DNA of 64,000 nt from Arachis hypogaea (lineage: Eukaryota > Streptophyta > Magnoliopsida > Fabales > Fabaceae): the NCBI RefSeq assembly GCF_003086295.3, contig NC_092048.1, forward strand, positions 68,242,841 through 68,306,840, in the 5' to 3' direction. The number at the start of each line of letters is the position of its first letter. Position 1 is the first letter of the stretch. Position numbers and translations under genes: made by a program. Below, piece by piece: positions 21,990 to 32,859 of the stretch. The notes under the pieces were generated by a model that was given only the letters and a program-made list of their open reading frames with translations, was not told where the DNA came from and searched no databases.

Positions 21990-23760
21990 CAACACCAAAC
22001 TTAAACCTTGATTGTCCCCAAGCAAGAAAAGAATCATGCAATAAAGATTGACAATCCAAGGTAGGAAGAATAGCAAGTTAATGTTCATGGTAAGCTAGTT
22101 TTCTAAGCATGCTACAATCACAAAAGAAATGTAAATGATTGATGCTTCTATCTAGCTCAATTTATGAAATCTTTTTCTTGTATTTCTTCCTTGAAACAAG
22201 CTTTTGAATTTCTTTCTTTTTTTAGCTTCTCCTTTTGGGTGCTTTGTCCCATGAGTTAATAACAAAGCTACGATTCTAAATGCTTTGTTTTCAAGTATTA
22301 CCACTTGATACATAAGCACCACAAGCATTTGAATTAGAGGACTTCATTAAGCTCATTTTTCTTTTCTTTTCTTGACTCTCTAATCATTGATGCTCAGAAC
22401 CTTGAGCTTTGAGGGAGTACTTTTGCACTTGAGCCTAGCCTTGACTTCTAAGTGTTTCGTTTTCAAGCATTTGGCTTGATACATAAACACCACAAGTACT
22501 TAACAAATAAATTGCCATTGGTACTCAAAGCCTTCAGCTTTCTCATTCTTTCCCTTTTTCTTTTCTTGCTTTAATTGTATTTGCTTCTTCAAGGTTTTCA
22601 TGATTTTCAAAAGATTTCACAAAATGTACTAGATGAAAACTTCAATTAAATAAAATCCAATGCAATTGAGCAACAATTAATCATACTAGCTTTCCAATAC
22701 TTGTATGCACATGCTAATTTCTTCTTTAATGCCTTGTTTGTTTATGATCATGATAATTTATTGCTTTTGAACTCACAAACTCAAGTTGGTAGTCATAATG
22801 GCATGGCAACGTGTTACAAATCAAAATTCAAGCTATGCTTTATTCATACACACATGTAAACAGAAAATATGAAGACAATCATGTAATTTAAGTGCTGGAA
22901 ACAAATGAGAAGAAAAGGAACTCTACAACCTTGTAGTTCATCTTCATTATTGTTGTCCTTTTTCCTCTATTCTTCCTCTTTCCCTTGCCAAACTCAGAAT
23001 GCTTGCTCATCCTCAAGCAACAATTAGAACAATGGCTATGGGGCTAAGATGGATCATGAATGTCTCTCACAATGAAATGTTAGTAGTACATGTGTTTAAG
23101 CAAGCAAAATTAAAGATAATAATCAAGGCACAAGAGACAGAGACATTGTGATTGTAAACATAAGAAGGTGTGCATGATACATTGCATAAAGATATAAGTG
23201 GCACACCAAACTTAGTGTGACACTTTCACTTGGAATTAATGCAAGTATCTTGTAAGAATTGGAACCAAATTTTGTTGCATAGCAACACCAAACTTAGAAT
23301 GCAATCACATGTCAATTTATTTGAAAGAAAACTAAACGAAAGAAACTGTTATATGTTAAATACAATCACCAAGTTAAGAATCTGTCATGAATAAAGCTCT
23401 CTTGGTAGTGTATTAACAAACACAGTAAATAAAAGAAAGCATTTAAAACAAGGAAATGACTAAAAACAAAGAGAAAACTAAAATTGTCTAACTAAAAGAA
23501 AGATAACAGTGCAAAGAACATTATGATTATGCAAACAAGTGGTGTTGCTGAATGATTTGCATAGAAAAATAAGTGGCACACCAAACTTAGAATCTTGGTG
23601 TGTCACTTTCATTTTTTTGATTTGATGCAATCATCCAAAAAGATTGAAAACAATTTGTTGCAAGGCAACACCAAACTTAGAATGTAACCATATGCCAATT
23701 TATTGAATTTAAACAAAGCAAAGAAAAAGAAAACAAAGCAGAGAAGAAATGTTACCTATG
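21990..23760 (-). other. R6 internal spacer between ORF and 3' LTR
   Basis: This non-coding stretch has AT-rich text with several ACACCAAACTTAG motifs (plus strand; near 21993, 23206, 23287, 23579, 23670). Directly before the LTR (minus strand) stand an imperfect stem-loop TTGCTTG-GGGA-CAATCAA (22008-22025) and TTTAAGTTTGGTGTTG. The latter is where a polypurine tract should be. I see no gene. Confidence 0.65.
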
Positions 23761-23807
23761 GTTGGGTTACCTCCCAACAAGTGCTCTTTTAGTGTCATTA
23801 GCTTGAC
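23761..23807 (-). promoter_or_regulatory. Post-stop double hairpin of R6
   Basis: On the minus strand hairpin 1 is GTCA-AGCTAA-TGAC (23794-23807) and hairpin 2 is GTTGGG-AGGTAA-CCCAAC (23761-23778). The ORF stop TAA (23798-23800) falls in the loop and closing stem of hairpin 1. Confidence 0.72.
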
Positions 23808-24883
23808 ATGTTGTTCTTCACTTTCTTCCTCTTCTTCCAGTTTGTTAAGAGGAATGACCTCAAAGGAGGGAAAGATTCAGCTAGTGTCCCTTGTCTTGGT
23901 TTCCTCTCAGCAAGCTTTCTTTTGTACATGGCTTGATTGAGCTTACTTGCTGGATTAGGGACAGAATTGGTGTTCTTGCTAGTTGCCTTCACTTCTTTGG
24001 ATTCAAGACTTGGTTGCTGTGTGATTATTGGAGTTTTATATTCATCCAGAGCCTTTTGAATTGGTGGTTCCATGAACTCTTCCTTCATGTACTTCTCTGC
24101 CTCACTTGAGTGTAAATTTTCTGGAATGACTTTCTCACTTTCATGCTCCTCCCCTCCCAACATTTGACTTAATAGCTTTTTCATTGAGGAGGTTTGTTGA
24201 TCTTCCCAACATTTCTTCATCTCCTCTTCATATTTTTCAATCACAGATTCAATTGTTGAGAGTTTTTGGGTCAGGGAAGTTTGTGAGAGTTGTGAGTCTT
24301 CATGTTCCCTTGTCATCTCAAGTGCAGTCTCATTTTCAACCACCTCATTCTTCATTAAAAATCCACTTGACTCAGTAGCCTCTTCCTCTTGTTTTTCCTC
24401 CTTTTTCGTTGCACTCACCAATTGAGCTAGCTGCGCTTCCATGTTTTTGAAGGAGTTTTCTTGTTCTTTCCAAACTTTTGTTGTCTTCTCCTCATATCTT
24501 TTGAGCATGGACTCAAACTTTGAGAATCTTGAGTGGTTCATGGAAGTTTGTGTGGGTGGTGAGTTTTGAAAGGGGCTTTCTGTTGAAGCATGGTTAGTTG
24601 ATGATATCTTTGGATGAATATCATATGGAGTATTAGAATTCCCTTTCCAGCCACCATTAGAATCATGACTTGCATCATTTTATGGTGGAGGGAAATATCC
24701 CATATGGTTTTCTTGCTCATCTTGTGTCTCTGAAGCAAATCTCCATAAATTGGAGTGTTTAGAATTTGTATTTTCTTGGTGATATCCCCAGCCACCATTA
24801 AAGATTGGTGATGGTGGGTAATATCCCATAAAATTTGTTTGATCATAAGATGAGTTGAACTCCATTTGCATTTTGGAAAACAC
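23798..24883 (-). pseudogene. R6 coiled-coil ORF with one stop
   Basis: Two open stretches (24883-24680 and 24541-23798) share a frame and are split by a TAA at 24680-24682. The N-terminal part is rich in N, S, P and Y with repeats of the GGW/MGYYPP kind. The C-terminal 247 residues are charged with heptad-like segments (FESMLKRYEEKTTKVWKEQE; IESVIEKYEEEMKKCWEDQQ), so a coiled coil is likely. No gag, protease or pol motif is visible. It may be a reduced structural protein; I cannot name it. Confidence 0.55.
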
Positions 24884-25042
24884 AACACCAAGGAAAATTG
24901 AAATTACTCATATGAGAGATGAGAATTTCTTAGTGAGGCAAAAACTCAAACACCTTGGTTTCACTTTGAAACAGAAAACAAAAATAAAGAAAATGCTTGA
25001 TCTAGACTTCTCACCCACTTAATCATTGTTGATCTAAATCAA

Positions 25043-25060
25043 TCCCCGGCAACGGCGCCA
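25043..25060 (-). other. R6 primer-binding site (tRNA-Asp)
   Basis: The minus strand reads TGGCGCCGTTGCCGGGGA, 6 bases from the edge of the R6 5' LTR. Confidence 0.9.
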
Positions 25061-25066
25061 AAAACT

Positions 25067-25189
25067 TGATGGTATTTTTGTGGAAAACTGAATTTCCCAA
25101 AACACCTAAAACTCACCGGCAAGTATACCGGGTCGTATCAAGTAGTAAAACTCACTTAGAGTGAGGTCGATCCCACAGGGATTGATGGA
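25067..25189 (-). repeat. R6 5' LTR, part 1 (its 3' end), cut by R7
   Basis: These 123 bases match the left edge of the other R6 LTR with one difference seen. They end in ATGGA (25185-25189), the target copied by R7. Confidence 0.93.
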
Positions 25190-27091
25190 TGATGACAAGT
25201 CATCCTAGCCTATTTTAACTAGTCTTTTTCTTTTGTTTTCATTAGAATTATGCACTTTCCTGAACCATAAGCAAGCTAATTGAGTAGATTTTCATGTTTC
25301 CCTTGATTGAATCAACCATGTATGAATTCATGCCATTTCATGAGGTTTTATGCTATAATTGTTGCATATTATGATAGAATGAATATCTCATGTTTATGAG
25401 CATAGCTTTGATGTGTTTGGTTGATTAATCATAGGTGAAGAAAGCTTGGAGAAAGGTTGAAGCAAGAAGGAATGGCTAGGAGTGAAGAGAGGACAATGGA
25501 ATAAGTGAAACTGAACCAGGAAGCAAAAAGCTGGACCTAAAGTTAGCATCAAACTTTTGCACAAACTTTTGGTTGAAAAGTTAGCCCCCTAACTTGGAGG
25601 CTAACGTTGGAACTTGAAAATCACTCCCTGGGTACCAAAAGTTTGCGCCAACGTTAGCCCCCTAACTTTGAGGCTAACGTTGGCACATGAAATTCACCCC
25701 TGGGCACCAAAAGTTTGCGCCAACGTTAGCCCCCTAACTTTGAGGCTAACGTTGGCATGAAGAAAACCTCCCTGGGCACCAAAGGTTTGCGCCAACGTTA
25801 GCCCCCTAACTTGGTGGCTAACGTTGGCACATGAACATCACAAGGAGGAGCAAAAGTTTGCGCCAACGTTAGCCCCCTAACTTGGTGGCTAACGTTGGCG
25901 CCACAAGTACCCAAGGCAAGGCCAACGTTAGGGTCAAAGTTAGACCCCTAACGTTGGCACCAACGTTCACATCAGCAAAGTGGTGTTAGCTGATATGAAA
26001 AGTTGGAGCAAAAGTTAGACCCCTAACTTTTGCTCAAACTTTTGGTCCAACTTTTGCAAAACTCAAACCCGGTTCAATTGGTTCACTTTGGTTCTTCTCC
26101 AAACTTCAAGAGCAATCAACCAAGGCCTCTTTCAACCCAATTCCACCAAGAGCAAAGGCCCAACTCAAGGCTTGAAGATCATTGGAAGAAAGTGTATAAG
26201 TAGGAGAGAATTCAAGTTCTTCGGAGAGCTTTCTTTTGGAATTTTCATAATAGTTTTCGGAGAGCTTTTGATATTGAGTGATCTTTAATTTCTTTATCTT
26301 GGGGAAGGAGAATTCACTTCTCTTCCTCTCAGTTTTATTGCTTTCAATTTCAATTACAATTGTCTTGGATCTTGGGTTGGAGAATTGAAGAAATTCTGTT
26401 TCAATCTCATCCTTGGATCTCTCTGTTTCTTTACTGTTAATTGAATTTAATTTCTGTTAATTGCTCTTCATCTACTTTCTTTGCAATTTACAATTTCCTT
26501 GCAATTGTTCTTGTTAGATCTAGGAAGGCATTGAGATCTAGACTTGGTTCTCTAGTCTCTGGGTCCTGAGATCTGATTTCCCATTTTAATTCTCTGTTTA
26601 TTGCTTTATATGTTCATTTACTTTTCTGTTTCAGATCCGATTCAATCCCAATTCCCTTTTACTCTTCTGTTTAATGCAATTTAACTTTTCCTTGTTTAAA
26701 TCCAGCCCCAATCCCCTTTACATTTCAAGCCATTTATATTTCTTGCACTTTAAGATTCTGCAATTTACATTTCTTGCAATCTAAGTTTCCGCAATTTATG
26801 TTACTTGCACTTTAAGATTCAGCAATTTAATTCTCGTCCTCTTTAATTTCATGTCAATTACCCATTCCCTTTACTTTCTATGCAATTTAAATTCTGCAAA
26901 TCATAAATCTCTCAACCAAATCTTGATTCGCTTGACTAAATCAACCACTAAACTAAAATTGCTCAATCCTTCAATCCCTGTGGGATCGACCTCACTCCCG
27001 TGAGTTTTTATTACTTAATGCGACCCGGTGCACTTGCCGGTTAGATTTGTGTGTTTTGGGAGAAATTTATTTTTCACCAAAATACTCATCA
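25190..27091 (+). repeat. R7 5' LTR (1902 bp)
   Basis: It starts TGATGACAAGTC and ends ACTCATCA. It has a hairpin array at about 25560-26045, a stretch of T-rich CAATTTA repeats (about 26440-26900), and TGTGGGATCGACC at about 26987. Confidence 0.95.
25560..26045 (+). repeat. Hairpin array in R7 5' LTR
   Basis: About five units of roughly 72 bases each hold GCCAACGTTAGCC, a loop of about 12 bases, and GGCTAACGTTGGC. Two further hairpins follow, one with GCCAACGTTAGG/CCTAACGTTGGC arms and one with AGCAAAAGTTAG/CTAACTTTTGCT arms. The loop also reads CCCTAACTTTG, so arms and loops share the TAAC/GTTA core. Confidence 0.88.
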
Positions 27092-27097
27092 AGTTTT

Positions 27098-27115
27098 TGG
27101 CGCCGTTGCCGGGGA
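27098..27115 (+). other. R7 primer-binding site (tRNA-Asp)
   Basis: TGGCGCCGTTGCCGGGGA stands 6 bases after the LTR end. A short leader of about 170 bases follows before gag. Confidence 0.92.
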
Positions 27116-27285
27116 TTGATTAGATTGACAATGATTAAGTGAAGTGGTGATCTAGATCAAGCACTTTTCTTTAATTTTTGACTAACCCACTAACTGTTTG
27201 ATTTTTTGCTTAAACTAACTAACACTTCAATCTGGCAGTAAATTGAAGTGTCACTGATTTTGTGCATTTCTCATGCTCTGCTTGT

Positions 27286-30153
27286 ATGTCAGGTACAAGA
27301 AGAACCATACCCAATTTTCATGAACAAGACGAAAGAACTCTCAGGAGGTTAAGAAGAGCTGAAAGAGGGAAAAACATTGTTGGAGAAGAGGAATCAGACG
27401 AAGAATTCCAAGAGATGGAGGAACATTTAACCAATCCACCAGGTGGAGAAGACAACAACAATGACAACCCACCCCAGAGGAGAGTTTTGGCTTCCTATAC
27501 CTTTGCAAATCCTAGACATTGTGGGAGCAGTATCTTGGCTCCAAATGTCAATGCTAACAATTTTGAACTCAAACCACAACTCATCACCTTGGTTCAGAAC
27601 AATTGCTCTTTTGGTGGAGGACCACTTGAGGACCCACACCAACATTTATCCACTTTCTTGAGGATATGCAACACTGTCAAAACTAATGGAGTGCCCCCTG
27701 ACAGTTACAAGCTGATGCTATTCCCATTTTCCCTCAGGGACAAGGCCACTCAATGGTTGGAATCTTTTCCAAGGGACAGCATCAACAACTGGGATGATTT
27801 GGTAACCAAGTTTCTTGCCAAGTTTTATCCACCTCAGAGGATTATAAGGTTAAAGGCTGAGGTTCAAACCTTTACACAAATGGAGGCCGAACCCATCTAT
27901 GAGGCATGGGAGAGGTACAAGGCTCTGATAAGGAAATGTCCCCCTGGCATGTTTAATGAGTGGGAGAAGCTTCAAAACTTCTATGAAGGCTTAACACTGA
28001 AATCCCAGGAAGCTTTGGATCATTCAGCTGGAGGTTCCTTGCAACTCATGAAAACTGCAGAAGAGGCTCAAGAACTCATTGATATGGTGTCCAACAACCA
28101 ATATTTCTTTGCTCATCAAAGAGGCCGCCAACCATCACAAAGGAGAGGAGTAATGGAGCTAGAAGGAGTGGATTCAATCCTGGCTCAAAATAAGATGATG
28201 CAGCAGCAAATTCAACAACAATTTGAGCAAATGGCCAAGAGGATTGATAGTCTCCAAGTTGCAGCAGTTAACACCAGCCAACCATCAACCACATGGGGAC
28301 AGAGTGAAGAAACTCAAGAAGAACAACAACAAGAGCAAGTACAGTATATGCACAACCAAGGACCAAATGAAGTGTATGGTGATACATACAATCCATCCTG
28401 GAAAAACCACCCAAACCTCAGATGGGGAGATAACCATACCCAAAACCAACAACCATGGCAGAGGAACTCAAACCAACACAACCCAAGAAGCAACCAAAAC
28501 CACAACCAGCAGCAAACTAACCAAAACCCCTACAGAAAACCTCAAAACAACTACCCCAACCTCAACCAATACCAATCTAATAACCAACCCACCAACCAAA
28601 ATGCCTACCATCCACCACCCACATCTCATAACCCACCTCAAGTATCACCTGAAGCCCAAAGAATCACTCACTTGGAGGCCATGATAGAAAAAATGTTGAA
28701 ACACCAAGAAATGGTAACCAAGAATCAGGAAGCATCCCTGAAGAGCCTAGAGAGACAGATGGGGCAACTCTCCAAGCAAGTATCTGTTGAGAGACCTTCA
28801 AACTCACTGCCCAGTGACACAATTCCAAATCCCAAGGAGGAATGCAAGGCAATACAATTAAGGAGTGGGAGAACATTGATAAGCAACAATGGCACTACAA
28901 GGAAGCAAGCAGAGAACATCAAAGAACCAACGGAGGATGAGAATCAAACAAAGGCAGATGAGGCTAAGGAGCAAGTTGTGATGCCAAACAAAAGTACTGA
29001 GAAACTTAAAGAGAAGGACAACCAGCCGCATAGCTCAAAGGAAGGAGCTCAGGGACAGCAGCAATTAGGAAAGAGCATCACACCTCCACTGCCATATCCC
29101 CAGAGGTTTAACAAAGAGGTTAAAGACCAGCATTTTCACAAATTCCTTGAGATTTTTAAGAAGCTGGAAATCAATATTCCCTTGGCTGAAGCACTTGAGA
29201 AAATGCCTCTATATTCCAAGTTTCTGAAGGATCTTATCAACAAGAAAAGAAGCTGGGATGAGAAAGAAACCATAATGATTACTGAGGAATGCATGGCCTT
29301 GATTCAAAAGGGGCTTCCTCCCAAGCTTGAGGACCCAGGGAGCTTCCTGTTGCCTTGCACCATTGGGGAATTAACCATCACTAAAGCAATGTGCGATCTC
29401 AGAGCAAGTATTAACTTAATACCATCCTCCTTGGTGAAAAAGCTGCATATAGAGGAGGTCAAACCAGTACAAATGTCTCTGGAGCTGGTAGACAAGTCAA
29501 TGGTATACCCCAGGGGTGTAATTGAAAATCTTTTGGTCAAGGTGGACAGTTTTATATACCCTGCTGATTTTGTGGTTCTAGAATCAAACAATGATGATGG
29601 TGACTGTGTTATACTGGGAAGGCCATTCTTGGCCACTGCTAGAGCTATCATAGACGTAGAGGAAGGGGAATTAACTCTCAGGATGCATGACCAGAGTGTC
29701 ACTCTGAAGGTATTACCAGAGGCACAATTTAGCAAGGAAAAGAAAGATTATATGAAAAATGACCAGGAAAGTCACAGCAACATCCCAATGCTAAGGATTG
29801 TGCAGACTGATGAAAAAGCCCAAGAGGATATTAGAGTATTGGCCACTGAAAAGAGAGGTCCCCAAGGAAAACCTACGGCCAGAAAAGAAAGAACAACAAA
29901 AGGAAAGATGAAACGCAGAAACAAAGCAAAAAGGGGTTGGAAGAACAGAAAGATTCCAACAGAGGGGCTTTCCAAAGGTGACAAAGTGCAACTGATATAT
30001 CAACAGCTGGGGGCAAATCAACAAACCGAGGATTACTACACTGTCAGCAACATACTATCATTAGAGCATGCTGAAATTGAACACCAGAGAACAAAGAAGA
30101 GGATCACGGTCAGAGGAGACAAATTGAGGCCCTACAAGCACCAACCACCATAA
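27286..30153 (+). CDS. gag: R7 gag-protease protein with a short integrase-like tail, open frame
   Basis: The frame of 955 codons is open from ATG 27286 (MSGTRRTIPNF). A GTG eight codons upstream is less likely. The gag domain covers about residues 80-250 (FELKPQLITLVQ, WLESFPRDSINNWDD, FYPPQRIIRLK). A Q/N-rich stretch (about 340-470) precedes a coiled coil and the retropepsin-like domain. There the usual D-L-G-A reads CDLRASINLIP (near 702), a Gly to Arg change that probably kills the protease. The frame then skips RT, RNase H and the integrase core and ends in a basic stretch and SKGDKVQLIYQQLG ... VRGDKLRPY, which resembles an integrase C-terminal tail. Gag could still form particles; enzymes must come from elsewhere. 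Confidence 0.9.
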   Translation: MSGTRRTIPNFHEQDERTLRRLRRAERGKNIVGEEESDEEFQEMEEHLTNPPGGEDNNNDNPPQRRVLASYTFANPRHCGSSILAPNVNANNFELKPQLITLVQNNCSFGGGPLEDPHQHLSTFLRICNTVKTNGVPPDSYKLMLFPFSLRDKATQWLESFPRDSINNWDDLVTKFLAKFYPPQRIIRLKAEVQTFTQMEAEPIYEAWERYKALIRKCPPGMFNEWEKLQNFYEGLTLKSQEALDHSAGGSLQLMKTAEEAQELIDMVSNNQYFFAHQRGRQPSQRRGVMELEGVDSILAQNKMMQQQIQQQFEQMAKRIDSLQVAAVNTSQPSTTWGQSEETQEEQQQEQVQYMHNQGPNEVYGDTYNPSWKNHPNLRWGDNHTQNQQPWQRNSNQHNPRSNQNHNQQQTNQNPYRKPQNNYPNLNQYQSNNQPTNQNAYHPPPTSHNPPQVSPEAQRITHLEAMIEKMLKHQEMVTKNQEASLKSLERQMGQLSKQVSVERPSNSLPSDTIPNPKEECKAIQLRSGRTLISNNGTTRKQAENIKEPTEDENQTKADEAKEQVVMPNKSTEKLKEKDNQPHSSKEGAQGQQQLGKSITPPLPYPQRFNKEVKDQHFHKFLEIFKKLEINIPLAEALEKMPLYSKFLKDLINKKRSWDEKETIMITEECMALIQKGLPPKLEDPGSFLLPCTIGELTITKAMCDLRASINLIPSSLVKKLHIEEVKPVQMSLELVDKSMVYPRGVIENLLVKVDSFIYPADFVVLESNNDDGDCVILGRPFLATARAIIDVEEGELTLRMHDQSVTLKVLPEAQFSKEKKDYMKNDQESHSNIPMLRIVQTDEKAQEDIRVLATEKRGPQGKPTARKERTTKGKMKRRNKAKRGWKNRKIPTEGLSKGDKVQLIYQQLGANQQTEDYYTVSNILSLEHAEIEHQRTKKRITVRGDKLRPYKHQPP

Positions 30154-30167
30154 AAGAAAGCCTCAAT

Positions 30168-30214
30168 GTCAAGCTAATGACAATAAAAGAGCGCTCCATG
30201 GGAGGCAACCCATG
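30168..30214 (+). promoter_or_regulatory. Post-stop double hairpin of R7
   Basis: Hairpin 1 is GTCA-AGCTAA-TGAC (30168-30181); hairpin 2 is CATGGG-AGGCAA-CCCATG (30197-30214). It starts 14 bases after the gag stop. The stem of hairpin 2 differs from those of R1 and R6 on both sides. Confidence 0.78.
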
Positions 30215-31337
30215 CTTTAAGATTCATGTCATTTTAAATTCAATAAGTTATGATCAACTGAGCATGAATTCTTTTCTCTTTTCATGAACATGTCCATTAA
30301 CTGCATGCACTATTTTGAAACATATGCTAAGTTTGGTGTGCCTTCAAGCACACTAAACCAATGTTACAAATAATTCCATTTTGCATGCTTGGAGTATCTT
30401 GACAAAGCATATGGCCGAACACTAAGTTTGGTGTCCACATAGCTTCATGAAAAGTAGAAACTCATGCATCAATAATCATACAATTGTTGTTTTTCAAAAT
30501 CTTATAAATGAAAAAATTCTTTTCCGGTAATGAAGGCATTAATTGTGATGTACCCTTTGACAAGAAACAAGTTTGGTGTTCATCAAACCTTGATGCACCG
30601 ATTTAGGGATACAATTGATACTTCATGAAAAAAAAAAAGAGAAAAAGAAAGTATGATGAAAACAATTCTTATGAACATTTAACATTTGAATCTCACTAAT
30701 TGGAGGAAGATACTCATTTTCTTTATATATGACCAAACATTAAGTTTGGTGTCTTCAAGGGAGAGTGTCACGGTTCAAATGATATAAGAATTGTTGGTTC
30801 ACATAGTATTAATAAAAAGAACACTCTTGCTACGGTTGGATAAGACTAATGTATGTTGTCTTGTTGTGGTGACTAGGAGGTCAAAGAATCTTCAAAGAAA
30901 AAGACAAGACAAAGGAAAGCATAGCATGAAGACAAAATCCCATCACATGCCTCAAAAAAGAAATCTGCCACTCCTTGAGAATGATCACGGCAAAGGCAAG
31001 GGAAGGAGCAAACTTTGTCTTCATTCATCCTTACATGCATACCTTTGATCTCCATAAGTCTAATTGCATCCCAACCCTTCATTGCTCATTTAAAAGCATA
31101 CCACCTTCAAGCCATGCACATGACCGAATCACTCCAACCTTGTAAACTTCACTCCCTTCATCACTCCTCAACATAACAAGCTTTGTGCAACATTTCTCTT
31201 ACTTTAAACTCCAACCACTTAAACTTCTCTTCATCATTTCTTGTCATAAGCAATTCCGGTCTCAATTTCTTTTTGCTCCAAACACACATCAAACTCTCCA
31301 ACATTCTTCACACTCCTTCTCAACCAACCAAGTGACC
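30215..31337 (+). other. R7 spacer between the two genes
   Basis: No gene is seen. Four copies of (C/T)AAGTTTGGTGT stand near 30328, 30423, 30568 and 30743; the same motif stands directly before the 3' LTR. Confidence 0.65.
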
Positions 31338-32859
31338 ATGGCCTCCTCCTCAAGAACCAAACGAAGAAAAGGAAAAGATCCCATAGTGGAGGAAGACACA
31401 CATGAATATGACCAACGGAGATTCAAGTCTTGGTTTCATCAAATGCAAATTCAATGGATGAACGAGAAAAGAATCTATCCTGAAATTCCATTCTTGTTGC
31501 CGGATGATGGATGTCAAGAAATGAAGGGCAAAATTTGGAAGAGGAGGTGGGAGGAACTTGCATCACCAGCCACCCGAATCAATGCCAATATCGTAAGAGA
31601 GTTCTATGCAAATGTCCCAAGGCTTGACATGCGTGAGCCCCCAACGTACAAGAGCTATGTGCGGGGGGTGGAAGTAGACTTTGGCCCGGATGCAATCAAG
31701 AAAGTCTTGAAACTAAAGTCAGTCCGCTTTGATGAACCGGGATACCAACAAAGATTGAATGAGGATCAGGATTATGAGGAGATTGCGAGAGACATTTGTT
31801 TTGAGAACTCAGAGTGGGAAGGAGATAACAAGAACAGATACAAGTTCCTGAAGAGATGTAACCTCACTCCGGAAGCAAAAGGATGGTATGAGTTGATGAA
31901 AAGATCAATTCTGGGCACAGTGAACACCTCAGAAGTTAACAGGGAGAGAGCCGTGATGCTGCATTGCATCATTGTGGGAGGAGAGATAAGAGTTCATGAA
32001 ATCCTTGCAAAAGACATTCAAAAGCTAGAATTCGGCCGGATCTTGGTTGTACTATCCGAGTACCATTTGGAGGTTGTGTGCAAAGGCTAAAGTTCCAATG
32101 GAAGAGGAAAATCCAATGTGGTTAAGCCAAGGCATGCCCATAACCATTGAACGAATGATGATGCCCCTTGAAGCACATCAAGGCCGAAGACCACATGGAG
32201 GAAGGGAAAGAGAAGAACCAATGGAAGAAGATGAGCCACACATAGAAGAAGAACCACAAGAGGAGGAGGAACAGCCGCACTTTTTCCCACATGGCAATAT
32301 GGATATGACTCAAATGCAAGAAGCAATAGGAAGATTGTCTCAACAGTACACGAGAATCCAAGAAAGGCAAGAGGAATACCATTCTCTGTACATGAAAAAC
32401 CAACAAGCACAAGAAGAAAGGGAGCTAAGAATAATGAACAAACAAAGTGAATTCGAGTCAAGATTCCTTGTGATGCAAGAAGAACATGCCTTTCAATCTC
32501 ATGAATCTTTTGGGAAGTTGGAACAAATGCAAGCTGAAAATTTGAGGGCTCTCAAAGAGTTCACAACACTCCAAGATGCAAGGTATGAAGTGCAAGCCGA
32601 TTACAACATCAATAGCCAAATCAAACTGAACTATATTGGAGAACATTTGCACAACATGGATCCTGCTTTCCCAACTTTTGATGAATTCTTCAAAAAGAGA
32701 AGTGAGGTAGAAGTAAGCAGGGCTATGAGACTTGAAGATAGAGTGGAGGAGGCTATGAATAAGGCTGGCTTTTGGCAAGGTCAACAGGCACCAAACAAGG
32801 ATGGTGGGAACACTAGCAGCCAAGTGTATGAAAGGAGAAAGAAAAGGCATGACAAATGA
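31338..32859 (+). pseudogene. R7 second gene, resembling the plant 'putative transposon protein' domain, with one frameshift
   Basis: The start ATG at 31338 has a good context (ACCATGG). The first 250 codons begin with a basic segment (SSSRTKRRKGKD) and hold a globular part (FKSWFHQMQIQW, REFYANVP, YVRGVEVDF, LTPEAKGWYELMKRSI, ERAVMLHCIIVGGEI). The frame then shifts near 32040-32050, where the other frame reads LYYPSTIWRLC, and stays open to 32859. The second part is acidic (EEEPQEEEEQP), then a long helical, coiled-coil-like segment. From memory it resembles the plant-specific domain often labelled putative plant transposon protein (Pfam Transposase_32-like). The function is unknown; it is not a transposase with visible catalytic residues. 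Confidence 0.65.

Noticed and set aside
26088..26288. 66-codon ORF in the R7 LTRs (also 34796-34996)
   Set aside because: The two copies are identical because they lie in paired LTRs; there is no domain and nothing suggests translation.
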